The notes below the pieces were generated by a model. It saw nothing but the letters and a program-made list of their open reading frames with translations. It searched no databases and was not told where the DNA came from. 64,000 nucleotides of DNA from Fulvivirga marina (GTDB taxonomy: Bacteria; Bacteroidota; Bacteroidia; Cytophagales; Cyclobacteriaceae). The stretch lies in the NCBI RefSeq assembly GCF_016775155.1, contig NZ_JAEUGD010000031.1:186001-250000 (forward strand), in the 5' to 3' direction. This document shows positions 25,517 to 35,100 of the stretch, piece after piece (the stretch's first letter is position 1; each line of letters begins with the position of its first letter). The translations under genes were made by a program, and so were the position numbers.

Positions 25517-27412
25517 TTATTGAGCACCCGAAATGATCTCCTCAACCACCTCAGGATTAAGTAGTGTTGAAGTATCACCCATACTGGAGGTCTCTCCAGT
25601 GGCTATTTTTCTCAATATCCTCCGCATGATCTTACCCGATCTTGTTTTGGGTAGCCCCGGAACGATCTGTATTTTGTCTGGCTTGGCAATGGGTCCTATA
25701 ATTTTTGTCACGGTCTGCCTGATCTCTTCAATCAGATTAGATTCAGAACGGCCTTCCATATCACAGATGACATAAGCATAAATACCCTGCCCTTTAATAT
25801 CATGCGGATATCCTACCACAGCAGATTCTATTACTTTCGGATGCTCATTTATAGCATTCTCCACTTCAGCAGTTCCCATTCTATGACCAGAAACGTTGAT
25901 CACATCATCTACCCGGCCTAATATCCTGTAATAGCCATCCTCATCCCGCTTCACACCGTCACCAGTAAAATAATAGCCCTTAAATGATGAGAAATAGGTC
26001 TGTCTACACCTTTCATGATCACCATAAGTAGTCCTCAACATGGACGGCCAGGGGAATTTCACGCAAAGATTCCCTTCAACGCTATTACCGATTAACTCCT
26101 TACCGTCATTATCAAGTATCGCCAGTTGTATACCTGGTAAAGGTAACGTGGCATATGACGGTTTCGTAGGCGTAACGCCTGCTATTGGCGAAATCATGAC
26201 GCCACCGGTCTCCGTCTGCCACCAGGTATCTACTATCGGGCATCTTCCCTTTCCTATATGATCATGGTACCAATGCCAGGCTTCCTCATTAATGGGCTCA
26301 CCCACAGTGCCTATCACCTGAAGTGAATCAAGTTTATATGGCTCTATCGGCTCAGTACCATAGGCCTGAAGCGCCCTAATAGCAGTAGGTGCAGTATAAA
26401 ACTGGTTTACTTTATGTTTATCACAAATAGCCCAGAACCGTCCTGCATCGGGATAAGTCGGCACACCTTCAAACATTAAAGTAGTGGCTCCTGCAAGCAA
26501 TGGACCATATACTATATAGCTATGACCGGTAATCCAGCCAACATCAGCCGTACACCAATAAATATCTCCCTGAGAGTACTGAAAAACATTTTGGAAAGTA
26601 TAGGTGGTATACACCATGTAACCTCCACATGTATGAACTACTCCTTTAGGTTTGCCGGTAGAGCCAGAAGTATAAAGAATAAAAAGCATATCTTCTGAGT
26701 CTACGATCTCTGCCTGGTTTTCAGTGCTTACGCCATCAATGGCTTCATGCCACCAGATATCTCTACCTGATTTCATACTCACCTCCTGACCTGTTCTCTT
26801 GAGCACTATGACTTTCTCTATGCTTTCCGTTTGCTCTACTGCCTCATCTACTACATCTTTAACGGCAATTTTCTTGGCTCCACGGAAATTACCATCCGAA
26901 GTAAGTACCATTTTCGCCTTACAGTCATTAATACGGTCCGCTAATGACGTTGCTGAAAAGCCTGCAAAAACAACAGAATGCACTGCTCCTATCCTGGCAC
27001 AGGCCAGCATAGCTACTGCGGCCTCGGGCACCATCGGCATATAAATAATTACTCTGTCTCCTTTAGATATACCTTTTGCCTTCAGAACATTGGAAAATTG
27101 GCAAACCAACCCATAAAGCTCTTTGTAGCTGATCGTTCTTACCTCTTCACTAGGGTCATTAGGTTCCCAGATAATAGCCGGTTTGTCTCCCAAAGTATAA
27201 AGGTGGCGTTCAAAAATATTTTCAGTGATATTCAATTTTGCATTGGTAAACCACTTCACATCTGGTTCCTCAAAGTTCCAATCCACTACCTGATCCCACC
27301 TTTTTTGCCAGTGAAATGAATCCGCTATCCTGGCCCAGAAATGCTCAGGATCCTGAACACTTTTTGCATACTCATGAATATATCCGCTAAGGGTTTGTAT
27401 TTTATTACTCAT
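25517..27412 (-). CDS. acs: Acetyl-CoA synthetase
   Basis: 631 residues, near the usual 650. The AMP-binding P-loop 'YTSGSTGKPKGVVH' at about residue 250, 'DTWWQTETGG' (acetate pocket tryptophan) and the C-terminal 'PKTRSGKIMRR' with the regulatory lysine, known to be acetylated in homologues, are all present. It converts acetate, ATP and CoA to acetyl-CoA. It sits in the same operon as an ActP-like symporter and a symporter-type kinase, giving uptake, sensing and activation together. The start follows an AT-rich stretch directly after the receiver gene. Confidence 0.97.
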   Translation of the reverse strand: MSNKIQTLSGYIHEYAKSVQDPEHFWARIADSFHWQKRWDQVVDWNFEEPDVKWFTNAKLNITENIFERHLYTLGDKPAIIWEPNDPSEEVRTISYKELYGLVCQFSNVLKAKGISKGDRVIIYMPMVPEAAVAMLACARIGAVHSVVFAGFSATSLADRINDCKAKMVLTSDGNFRGAKKIAVKDVVDEAVEQTESIEKVIVLKRTGQEVSMKSGRDIWWHEAIDGVSTENQAEIVDSEDMLFILYTSGSTGKPKGVVHTCGGYMVYTTYTFQNVFQYSQGDIYWCTADVGWITGHSYIVYGPLLAGATTLMFEGVPTYPDAGRFWAICDKHKVNQFYTAPTAIRALQAYGTEPIEPYKLDSLQVIGTVGEPINEEAWHWYHDHIGKGRCPIVDTWWQTETGGVMISPIAGVTPTKPSYATLPLPGIQLAILDNDGKELIGNSVEGNLCVKFPWPSMLRTTYGDHERCRQTYFSSFKGYYFTGDGVKRDEDGYYRILGRVDDVINVSGHRMGTAEVENAINEHPKVIESAVVGYPHDIKGQGIYAYVICDMEGRSESNLIEEIRQTVTKIIGPIAKPDKIQIVPGLPKTRSGKIMRRILRKIATGETSSMGDTSTLLNPEVVEEIISGAQ

Positions 27413-27435
27413 AATTTCAAATTTTTCAAATTTAA

Positions 27436-27795
27436 TCAGCCTGCCAGTTCATTGACTTTATCCACTAGTTTTTTTGTAGAAAAAGGTTTTGTCATATAAA
27501 AATCCGCTCCTGCTTCATACCCTTTCAAAATATCCTTTTCCTTACCCTTCGCAGATAAGAATATTACTTTGGCTTCCAACTGTTTGTTTTTTTTAATGTA
27601 ACTGCACACCTCATAACCATCTACCTGAGGCATCATAATATCCAACACCACAATGTCTGGTTCTTCATTATCAACGGTTACAAGTGCCTCTGCACCGTCT
27701 CTTGCTATAAACACTTCATAACCATTCTTCTTCATCAAAAACTCTAATGACATAATGATATTTGGCTCATCATCTACTATTAGTACTTTCTTCAT
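27436..27795 (-). CDS. Single-domain response regulator (receiver only)
   Basis: 119 residues, a lone CheY-like receiver: 'VLIVDDEPNI' acidic pocket, phospho-acceptor Asp52 in 'VVLDIMMP', and conserved Lys in 'FYMTKPFS'. It has no output domain, so it must act by protein contact or phosphotransfer. The gene overlaps the end of the symporter-kinase gene by 26 bases, which makes that kinase its likely partner. Confidence 0.95.
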   Translation of the reverse strand: MKKVLIVDDEPNIIMSLEFLMKKNGYEVFIARDGAEALVTVDNEEPDIVVLDIMMPQVDGYEVCSYIKKNKQLEAKVIFLSAKGKEKDILKGYEAGADFYMTKPFSTKKLVDKVNELAG

Positions 27796-30508
27796 TTAAC
27801 TGCATTATTCCAGGAATACTAAAGGTAAATATGGCCCCATTCGACCCATCGTTCTTTACCCATATTTTCCCTCCGTGTTTTTCAATTATTTTTTGACAGA
27901 TGGTTAAGCCTAGTCCACTACCCTCTTGTTTTTTAAGTGTCTGGTTTTTATCCTGATAGAAGGCCTGAAAAATAAGTTCCTTACTCTCTTCCGGTACGCC
28001 TGGGCCATTATCCATGACCATCAGCTCAACCGATCCGCTATCTTCAGTCGTTAAAATAGTAATTTCTCCGGCTTCCTGGTCACAAAACTTGATAGCATTT
28101 GATACAAGATTGAGAATAACTTGGGTCAACCTATCTTTATTTCCTCTAATTGACGGCAATTCTGGGCTCAACCTAGTCTTTAAACTAATTTTTCTACCCA
28201 AGACATGTTGCTTTATGGAGTTAAGCGATTCCCTGACCACATCATTGAGGTTCAGGGTATAAAGTGGCAACTCCAACTGGCCACTCTCCATTTTTTCGAG
28301 ATCCAGCACTTGATTAATCAACCGCTCCATACGCTGAGTTTCCTCCACTATAATAGACAGGAACTGGGCACGCTCTTTCTGACTCAGGTCACTATTGTCA
28401 TGCAGTATCTCCGATAGTGCTCTAATAGAGGTAATGGGTGTGCGCATTTCATGGGTAACTGTTGAGATAAACTCATCCTTCAGTTGATCGAGCTGCCTGA
28501 GTTTTTCATTGGCTTGCTTAAGTTTTTCCGTAGCCTCCTGCAGCTGCCTGGATTTTATAGTAAGCTCCTTATTATCAGAAATATACTGTTGAGACTCCCT
28601 AAGTATGCCAAACACCTCCGATATATCTACTGCCTTTTCCTCTTTAACCACCGAAGAAATCAACACACGCGCAGAAGTTGAGCCTACCACTCCTGAAAGC
28701 AGGTTTTCGGCATAATTTACCGTTCTGTAATCGGCCTCAAGTAACTCTTCATTGATATCATTTCTATACATAAACCTTTTGAAAGCCCTTTCGGTACGTT
28801 CAACCCCCAGAAACTGAGCGAGCAGGTTTTTAATATCTGCCAGGAAGGCCTTTCCCTTCCATACCACCGAACTTTCATAAGAAGAAGAGTACTTGAAAAT
28901 ATCGACAAAGATCTCAGCCTGATTGATTTCCTGCGAAGACCTTTTCGAGATCACTGAAACAATCAGATAGGTAAACAAATTGAACATCAGACTCCAGAAA
29001 AGCCCCCGGACAATATAGCTCATGGATGAAAGTCCCAGGAATTCCTGCGGGCTAAGCCATGAGAGACCGAAGAGGCCTTTAACAGCAAAATCTGTGGGAA
29101 TAACACCGGTATTTACGATGGTAGGAATAACCAGTGTATAAAACCAGATGATAAACCCTACGATCAATCCACTGAACGCTCCTTTGCTATTACCTGTTTT
29201 CCAGAATATACCTCCAATTATGGCAGGTGTAAACTGAGCCACGGCGACAAACGAAATCAAACCAATAGACACCAAAGAAAACTGCTCTCCTACATATTTA
29301 AAGTACAGGTATGCCAGCAGTAGCATCAAGAGGATCATATACTGTCTTCCCCTTAGTACCACCAGGTTGAGTTTGCCTTCAAATGGCCGTGACAATCTTC
29401 TGCTCTTAATAATCGTCGGCGTAATGATATGGTTACTGATCATGATACTTAATGCTGAAGTAGATACTATGATCATACTGGTAGCTGCAGAAAAACCTCC
29501 GAGGTAAATGAAAATAGCCATAAACTGCCTGTCATATGCCAACGGAATAGCCAGCACATAAGTGTCCGCATCAATGGGCTGCCCGGCGAAGATCATTTTT
29601 CCTCCTAATGCAATGGGCAACACAAACACGTTGATACAGAGCAAGTAGAGAGGAAAAAGCCACATAGTTTTCTTCAGGTGACTTTCATCTCTGTTTTCTT
29701 TTACTGCTACGTGAAACTGCCTCGGCAAGAAAAGGAATGCCATGGCTGACAACATATTCAGCCACATCCAATCACCATATTCACTCTTGTTGATCGTAGT
29801 CAGTCGCTCATAGTCAGGAAGAACCGTTGCCGCAGTAAATACATCATCAAAACCATCGAATATGCCGTAGGTAACAAAAATGCCTACGGCCAAAAAGGCC
29901 ACCAGCTTAAAGGTTGATTCGAACGCAATGGTTGTAATCAGTCCAATATTCTTTTGATTGGCATCAATGTTCCTAACCCCAAAAATTATGGTGAACGCGG
30001 CAAGGACAATGGTAATATAAAAGGCGGTATCCTGAAAGAACCTGAGTGATGCCGTATTAGACATTTGCTCATTGGTCAATATGGAAAAACTGTTTGAGAT
30101 AGCCTTGATCTGAATAGATATATAGGGAAGTATCCCTAACAGACAAAACACTGTTACGAAAGCCCCTAAAGAGGCCCTCTTCCCATACCTGGATGTAATA
30201 AAATCAGCCAAATTGGTAATGCGGTGAATCTTACTGATCCTGATGATCTTTCTGAGAACAATCCAGAAAACAGGGGCGATCAAAATAGGGCCGACATATG
30301 TGGTCAGGAAGTCCAACCCCTGATTAGAAGCCCGTCCTACACTACCATAATAAGTCCATGCGGTACAATATACGGCCATAGACAAGGCATAGATATAAGG
30401 TGATTTCAGCCAACGTTTCTCGGCATTTTTTTCAGCCCAAGCTGCTATTAAAAACAGTAGAACAAGGTATATGAAAGATAATATGATTACCAGCCACTTA
30501 ATTTCCAT
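27770..30508 (-). CDS. Sodium/solute symporter-histidine kinase fusion (CbrA-like)
   Basis: 912 residues. Residues about 1-510 are a sodium:solute-symporter domain with some 13 membrane helices ('YCTAWTYYGSVGRASNQGLDF' is the usual start). A STAC-like linker ('SGVVGSTSARVLISSVV') and a coiled coil follow. Then come the dimerisation domain with H-box 'FISTVTHEMRTPITSIRAL' (about 680) and the ATPase domain ('NLVSNAIKFC', 'DNGPGVP', 'GSGLGLTICQK'). This is the layout of CbrA-type sensors of carbon and nitrogen status. With acs and an ActP-like gene alongside, acetate or a related carboxylate is the likely signal (inference). It overlaps the receiver gene. Confidence 0.95.
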   Translation of the reverse strand: MEIKWLVIILSFIYLVLLFLIAAWAEKNAEKRWLKSPYIYALSMAVYCTAWTYYGSVGRASNQGLDFLTTYVGPILIAPVFWIVLRKIIRISKIHRITNLADFITSRYGKRASLGAFVTVFCLLGILPYISIQIKAISNSFSILTNEQMSNTASLRFFQDTAFYITIVLAAFTIIFGVRNIDANQKNIGLITTIAFESTFKLVAFLAVGIFVTYGIFDGFDDVFTAATVLPDYERLTTINKSEYGDWMWLNMLSAMAFLFLPRQFHVAVKENRDESHLKKTMWLFPLYLLCINVFVLPIALGGKMIFAGQPIDADTYVLAIPLAYDRQFMAIFIYLGGFSAATSMIIVSTSALSIMISNHIITPTIIKSRRLSRPFEGKLNLVVLRGRQYMILLMLLLAYLYFKYVGEQFSLVSIGLISFVAVAQFTPAIIGGIFWKTGNSKGAFSGLIVGFIIWFYTLVIPTIVNTGVIPTDFAVKGLFGLSWLSPQEFLGLSSMSYIVRGLFWSLMFNLFTYLIVSVISKRSSQEINQAEIFVDIFKYSSSYESSVVWKGKAFLADIKNLLAQFLGVERTERAFKRFMYRNDINEELLEADYRTVNYAENLLSGVVGSTSARVLISSVVKEEKAVDISEVFGILRESQQYISDNKELTIKSRQLQEATEKLKQANEKLRQLDQLKDEFISTVTHEMRTPITSIRALSEILHDNSDLSQKERAQFLSIIVEETQRMERLINQVLDLEKMESGQLELPLYTLNLNDVVRESLNSIKQHVLGRKISLKTRLSPELPSIRGNKDRLTQVILNLVSNAIKFCDQEAGEITILTTEDSGSVELMVMDNGPGVPEESKELIFQAFYQDKNQTLKKQEGSGLGLTICQKIIEKHGGKIWVKNDGSNGAIFTFSIPGIMQLNEESTNSR

Positions 30509-30710
30509 CTTCCCGATCCTTCAGGTGCTTATTACTGATCCAGAATGATAAAATGATGAGCAATAACCAGACAGTCAGAAAATAAAAAAGCAACATGGGT
30601 ACCCCTGAGACGGCTTGCCTGATGTTAAATATTTCTATTAACGGGTAATGGAACAATAGAAAAAATAACACAAACATGATAACAAGTACCGATGTTGCTT
30701 TTCCTTTCAT
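30498..30710 (-). CDS. Small two-helix membrane protein
   Basis: 70 residues with two membrane helices ('SVLVIMFVLFFLLFHYPLI', 'MLLFYFLTVWLLLIILSFWI') and a charged C-terminal tail. It lies between another tiny membrane protein gene and the kinase gene, overlapping the latter by 11 bases. Position suggests an accessory subunit of the symporter or the symporter-kinase. The family is not one I can name; DUF3311-like small symporter partners have a similar shape. Confidence 0.75.
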   Translation of the reverse strand: MKGKATSVLVIMFVLFFLLFHYPLIEIFNIRQAVSGVPMLLFYFLTVWLLLIILSFWISNKHLKDREDGN

Positions 30711-30713
30711 ATT

Positions 30714-30899
30714 TTACTCTTTTAAAGTAAGAAACCCGATCTTAAACAAGCCCCATAACAGCGCCAGCGACAACGCACCCACGCCTACCGAGGCCAAAAA
30801 GCCTACATTGTAGGCAGATTCAAAATAGAATCTGCCTATCAAGGTAAGGGTTCCGTAAATACTTATGAAGAGTATTGTTATATTTTTATTGAGTTTCAT
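30714..30899 (-). CDS. Small two-helix membrane protein
   Basis: 61 residues from the ATG at 30899, which follows the symporter stop by 10 bases; upstream in-frame starts would run through the symporter gene. Two hydrophobic helices ('ITILFISIYGTLTLIGRFYF' and 'FLASVGVGALSLALLWGLFKI') are present. Spacing of three bases to the next small gene shows operon membership. Function unknown; an accessory role in the acetate operon is inferred from position. Confidence 0.72.
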   Translation of the reverse strand: MKLNKNITILFISIYGTLTLIGRFYFESAYNVGFLASVGVGALSLALLWGLFKIGFLTLKE

Positions 30900-30909
30900 A
30901 ATCCTGAAA

Positions 30910-32601
30910 TTAATGGTTATGAGCCTCTCCTGCACCTCTGGGGAACCTAATGTTATCCACCATTTCCTGTACCTCTTGAGGTGGTGCTTTTGTGGCACTG
31001 CTAACAGCAAAGGACACCGCAAAATTTATCAGCATGCCGATGGTGCCAAAACCTTCAGGGCTTACACCAAACCACCAGTCAGCCGAAGTTGTTTCTCCAA
31101 ACAGGTTAAATTTAAATATCAGCATATATAGCAAAGTGATGCCTAATCCTGAGATCATTCCCGCAATAGCACCTTCCTTGTTCATTCGCTGATAGAATAT
31201 GCCCAGAATAATGGCTGGGAAGAAGGAAGCTGCCGCTAACCCAAAAGCCAAGGCTACTACAGCCGCGACAAAGCCCGGTGGGTTGATACCGAAATACCCC
31301 GCAATAATCACAGCTATCACGGCCGATCCCCTGGCAACCCATAGCTCCTTGGCATCAGAGATGTCTGGTGCAAATTGCTTTTTGATCAGGTCATGTGACA
31401 CCGATGTTGAGATTACCAATAGCAAGCCTGCTGCTGTAGATAGAGCCGCAGCCAATCCTCCTGCTGCCACCAGGGCAACAACCCAGTTGGGCAGATTGGC
31501 AATTTCAGGGTTAGCCAACACCATGATATCTCTGTCTATTACAAGCTCATTGGTTTCTGCATCTGCCACATATTGAATAATCCCATCGTTGTTCTTATCC
31601 GTAAAGCTGAGTAGACCGGTTTTTTCCCAGTTGTTGAACCACCCTGGCATAGAAGCATATTCTTCGTTACTTACCGTTTGGATAAGATTGGTACGGGCAA
31701 ATGCCGCTACTGCCGGTGCAGTGGTATATAAAATAGCTATAAATACCAACGCATAGCCTGCGGAGATCCTTGCATCACTCACTTTAGGTACGGTAAAGAA
31801 CCTTACAATTACGTGAGGTAGTCCTGCAGTACCCACCATAAGTGCAAAGGTGATAAAGAACACATCTATCAATGCCTTATTACCATTGGTATAAGCAGCA
31901 AATCCAAGCTCTTCATGCAAACCATTTAGCTTGTCAAGCAGGTAAGTCTCACTGCCATTAATAGTACCACCGAAACCCAGCTGTGGAATAGGGTTATTGG
32001 TAAGCTGAATGGAAATAAAAATAGCTGGCACCATAAAGGCAAAGATGAGAATGACATATTGTGCCACCTGAGTGTAGGTAATACCTTTCATCCCTCCCAA
32101 TACAGCATAAATAAATACTATAAACATACCAATGTAAACACCACTATTAATATCCACTTCAAGGAATCGGCTGAATACAACACCAACACCTCTCATTTGC
32201 CCCGCCACGTAGGTAAACGACACAAAGAGCGCACACACAACAGCTACCGTTCTGGCTGTATTAGAATAATATCGGTCACCGATAAAATCAGGAACGGTGA
32301 ATTTTCCGAATTTTCTTAAATACGGCGCGAGAAGTAATGCCAGTAGCACATAACCTCCCGTCCATCCCATGAGGTAAACCGCTCCATCGTAGCCGGCAAA
32401 TGAAATAATACCTGCCATAGAGATAAACGAGGCTGCTGACATCCAATCTGCCGCTGTTGCCATACCATTAGCCAGTGGTGGTACTCCACCACCCGCAACG
32501 TAAAAATCTTTTGTAGAACCGGCCCTTGACCAGATTGCTATTCCAATGTAAATCGCGAAGGTCACCCCCACGATAATATATGTCCAGGTTTGTACATCCA
32601 T
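30910..32601 (-). CDS. Sodium:solute symporter, ActP-like (probable acetate permease)
   Basis: 563 residues, about 13 membrane helices. Conserved SSS segments are 'FYVAGGGVPPLANGMATAADWMSAASFISMAG' (start), 'YVAGQMRGVGVVFSRFLEV' and 'LAAALSTAAGLLLVISTSVSHDL' (a helix-8 region with the sodium-site serines). It is close to E. coli ActP in length and order of motifs. It probably takes up acetate with sodium. Its small partner DUF4212 lies directly upstream, and acs is downstream in the same operon. A lactate or pyruvate preference is possible. Confidence 0.92.
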   Translation of the reverse strand: MDVQTWTYIIVGVTFAIYIGIAIWSRAGSTKDFYVAGGGVPPLANGMATAADWMSAASFISMAGIISFAGYDGAVYLMGWTGGYVLLALLLAPYLRKFGKFTVPDFIGDRYYSNTARTVAVVCALFVSFTYVAGQMRGVGVVFSRFLEVDINSGVYIGMFIVFIYAVLGGMKGITYTQVAQYVILIFAFMVPAIFISIQLTNNPIPQLGFGGTINGSETYLLDKLNGLHEELGFAAYTNGNKALIDVFFITFALMVGTAGLPHVIVRFFTVPKVSDARISAGYALVFIAILYTTAPAVAAFARTNLIQTVSNEEYASMPGWFNNWEKTGLLSFTDKNNDGIIQYVADAETNELVIDRDIMVLANPEIANLPNWVVALVAAGGLAAALSTAAGLLLVISTSVSHDLIKKQFAPDISDAKELWVARGSAVIAVIIAGYFGINPPGFVAAVVALAFGLAAASFFPAIILGIFYQRMNKEGAIAGMISGLGITLLYMLIFKFNLFGETTSADWWFGVSPEGFGTIGMLINFAVSFAVSSATKAPPQEVQEMVDNIRFPRGAGEAHNH

Positions 32602-32609
32602 GATTCTAA

Positions 32610-32867
32610 TTATTTTTCGTCTACATCAAATTTTTTATCCAGTTTGTTCATCAGCGATACATATACGAAAATCAAAATGACGAACACATAAATGGAGCCT
32701 TGCTGGGCAAACCAGAAGCCAAGAGGAAATCCCCCGATTTTGATACTATTGAGTGCATCAGCGAATAATATTCCTGCTCCGTAGGATACTAAAAACCAAA
32801 TAATCAGCAGCACCACAAGGTAAAGGAGGTTGCGCTGCCAATATGCCTTCATTCTTTCTTTGTTCAT
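32610..32867 (-). CDS. DUF4212 protein, small subunit of the symporter
   Basis: 85 residues with two membrane helices ('LYLVVLLIIWFLVSYGAGILF' and 'GSIYVFVILIFVYVSLMNKLD'), and the DUF4212 pattern 'YWQRNLLYL...GFPLGFWFAQQGSI'. DUF4212 proteins are always found just before an ActP-like symporter and are annotated as its small subunit. Here the gap is 8 bases. Confidence 0.93.
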   Translation of the reverse strand: MNKERMKAYWQRNLLYLVVLLIIWFLVSYGAGILFADALNSIKIGGFPLGFWFAQQGSIYVFVILIFVYVSLMNKLDKKFDVDEK

Positions 32868-32878
32868 AGGTTTAAATT

Positions 32879-34147
32879 TTAAAGGAAAATATGTGTTTGG
32901 AGCACCAAACCATTCACACGGTCAGGTTCTGCTCCTGTATAGTTAGATAATGTAGAGTTATACTCAACTGTAATCTTGGCACTATGACCATTGAGGAAGA
33001 AGTTTGCTCCCAATTGGAACGTATTACCTGCTTCTTCGAAAGCTTCAAAATCACGTGTACTGTAAGCCAAATAAGGCATTAATCTGAATTTTTCCGAAAA
33101 TTCCGGAAAAAGATAGCCTACATGCCCATACACCGATGACCCTGTGCCATAGGTGGTACCCAGGTTATAATTCTTGCCATAATCAAAATTATAGTATGCT
33201 GCATAAGCATTAATGGCACCTTCGCCCATGGGCGCATCATAAAATGCATCAACTGAAAAATGCGTCACATCATTACCTGAAAGATTACCGGCTGCATCAG
33301 CAGTAACGGTGCCATCCGCATGGTTAAAGAACCCTGCTCCAATATTGAAAACCGTTTTCTTTCCCATGTATGTACCTACACGATAAGGCAGCTTGTTTGA
33401 CTCCTGGTCGATAAACTGATAGTCAAGGTACCCGGTTATGATCATGCCCGCATCTTTGCCCAGTACTTGTCTTCCAGAATAGGTAACCGTATTAGGAGCT
33501 GGCTGATCAGTAGACCCCAGTGCATTCACTATAGGTTCGTTCATAGCCAGAGAGTAATTAAGTGCTCCAAAGCGACCTTTAGCATAAACTCCCAGATGGC
33601 GGGCAAATTGATCAGAAAGACCAAGCTGGGCCCAGGCCTGCCGGTAATTATCCAAGGTCATAAAGTTTAGTGTACTAGCACTGGTAAGCCTGCTTAAACC
33701 ATTCCAATAATGTAGACCTGCACCTACGTACAGCGACTCGTCAGTTGAAACTTTAAACTCTGTCCATGCACCATGCAAAAACAGTTGCGGACCGTCACTA
33801 GCCCGGGCATCACCAATAGGGTCAGCATTGCTACCGGTTAGTGAGTTAAGACCAAAGTGGGTCAAAATCAGAAACCTGGGAGAAATTTGTGCATAAGCTA
33901 AAAAGCGTGATCTTCTCATACGCATGGTAAAACCACGGCTATCATCATCAAGATTGCCATCTTCAGCCCATATCTGGTGCCAAGTAATAAACCGGATGTA
34001 TTTTTGACCACTCTCATCCAGTTTAAGGGTCATAGGTTTATAAGAGTGATCAATCTCTTTCTTGTCTTCTTCCTGTGCAAATGCCATTATTGGTAAGAGT
34101 AAGGATAATAGCATGCCATAGAAGATTTGGTAATTAATCTTTTTCAT
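32879..34147 (-). CDS. Porin-like outer-membrane protein
   Basis: 422 residues, signal peptide ending AFAQ. The mature part alternates short aromatic strands and turns with a central 'RGFTMRMRRSRFLAYAQISPRFLILTHFG' segment typical of Bacteroidota phosphate-selective-porin-like barrels, and ends in the aromatic strand 'LVLQTHIFL'. As first gene of the acetate operon it probably forms the outer-membrane pore through which acetate or another small carboxylate passes. No promoter could be located with confidence in the upstream region. Confidence 0.82.
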   Translation of the reverse strand: MKKINYQIFYGMLLSLLLPIMAFAQEEDKKEIDHSYKPMTLKLDESGQKYIRFITWHQIWAEDGNLDDDSRGFTMRMRRSRFLAYAQISPRFLILTHFGLNSLTGSNADPIGDARASDGPQLFLHGAWTEFKVSTDESLYVGAGLHYWNGLSRLTSASTLNFMTLDNYRQAWAQLGLSDQFARHLGVYAKGRFGALNYSLAMNEPIVNALGSTDQPAPNTVTYSGRQVLGKDAGMIITGYLDYQFIDQESNKLPYRVGTYMGKKTVFNIGAGFFNHADGTVTADAAGNLSGNDVTHFSVDAFYDAPMGEGAINAYAAYYNFDYGKNYNLGTTYGTGSSVYGHVGYLFPEFSEKFRLMPYLAYSTRDFEAFEEAGNTFQLGANFFLNGHSAKITVEYNSTLSNYTGAEPDRVNGLVLQTHIFL

Positions 34148-34276
34148 ATGGAGTGAAATTTTAGTTTCGTTTTAGTAAGGGTTAAAGACGGCCGCCTAAA
34201 ATTTCATTGAAGATTAATTTTGAGATTTTTAAGAGCAAAAGTGTAAACAGGGATATAGTTTTGCTAATTAGTATAG

Positions 34277-34696
34277 TTAATCTTTAAATCGCTCCCACTT
34301 AATCAGCATAAATTTATCTCCCAATTCGGTAATCAGCATACCAGATCCACCCATATTAGCCGGATTTGAGATAAAATCCTGAAGTTCCTGATGGTTGAGT
34401 ATTTTGTAGGTAGGCCTATAGTCGTAGCGCTCCGGCGCTTTAATGTTGTACTTTCTCACCCAGTTCATAACAGAGACATGGCTTACCCCAAGCAACCTTT
34501 CAATCTCCCTGAGACTAACCCCTTCAAGGTATAGCTGCAATGCCTTGATGACGTAATAATCATCAATCTTCTTTCCTATTTTATTAACTGTAAAGTAATA
34601 GGAGCATTTTTTACAGTGAAAGCGCTGTCGGTTGTTGACCACACCGCTCTTAATAACTTTCTGGGAACCACATTTTGGACATTGAGGAATATGCAT
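34277..34696 (-). CDS. IS1 InsA-like zinc-ribbon/HTH protein, probably domesticated
   Basis: 139 residues. An N-terminal zinc ribbon ('CPKCGSQKVIKSGVVNNRQRFHCKKCSYYF') and an HTH ('VSLREIERLLGVSHVSVMNWVRKY') match the InsA part of IS1-family transposases. The C-terminal 45 residues ('LNHQELQDFISNPANMGGSGMLITELGD') do not look like a transposase and no InsB, inverted repeats or target duplication flank it. It lies in the same direction and about 130 bases before the porin-symporter-acs operon. It is thus likely a DNA-binding regulator derived from a transposase. Confidence 0.72.
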   Translation of the reverse strand: MHIPQCPKCGSQKVIKSGVVNNRQRFHCKKCSYYFTVNKIGKKIDDYYVIKALQLYLEGVSLREIERLLGVSHVSVMNWVRKYNIKAPERYDYRPTYKILNHQELQDFISNPANMGGSGMLITELGDKFMLIKWERFKD

Positions 34697-35100
34697 AACT
34701 ATATTAAGTTAGCATAAATATATTTATTTAGCAAGAAATAGTTATTAAGGGATAAGAGTTGTTAGATTTCTGACGATCAGCGATGATTGTGTTTAATCTG
34801 TATGAAGAACTCTCAGCATGAAAGTATCGCCATTGCGAGTAGGTATGACGAAGTAAGCCCTGTCAAACCTTCAAAGCACAATAGAGTACTAACGGATTTA
34901 GAGTTTTGTAACTTTTCCTTCTCTCCTATAGCAGCCCTCCCAGCCTACAAACCACCTAAATACACCTGACTATGTGCATCTTAAAAAAATCCAACGGGTT
35001 TCAGTTATCGATGATCAATATCACGCTTATTCCCTGATAGCTCTCATTGACCTTATTATTATAAATCTGGAAATTGAGACAAATACAAACAGGAAATATA
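34697..35100. other. Gene-free divergent region
   Basis: About 400 bases between the InsA-like gene (minus) and the aromatic-rich secreted protein (plus). AT-rich, no frame with coding character and no strong hairpin seen. It must hold the promoters of both genes. Confidence 0.5.

Noticed and set aside
34277-34696. IS1 insertion sequence
   Set aside because: Only an InsA-like gene is present; no InsB, no terminal inverted repeats and no target duplication were seen.
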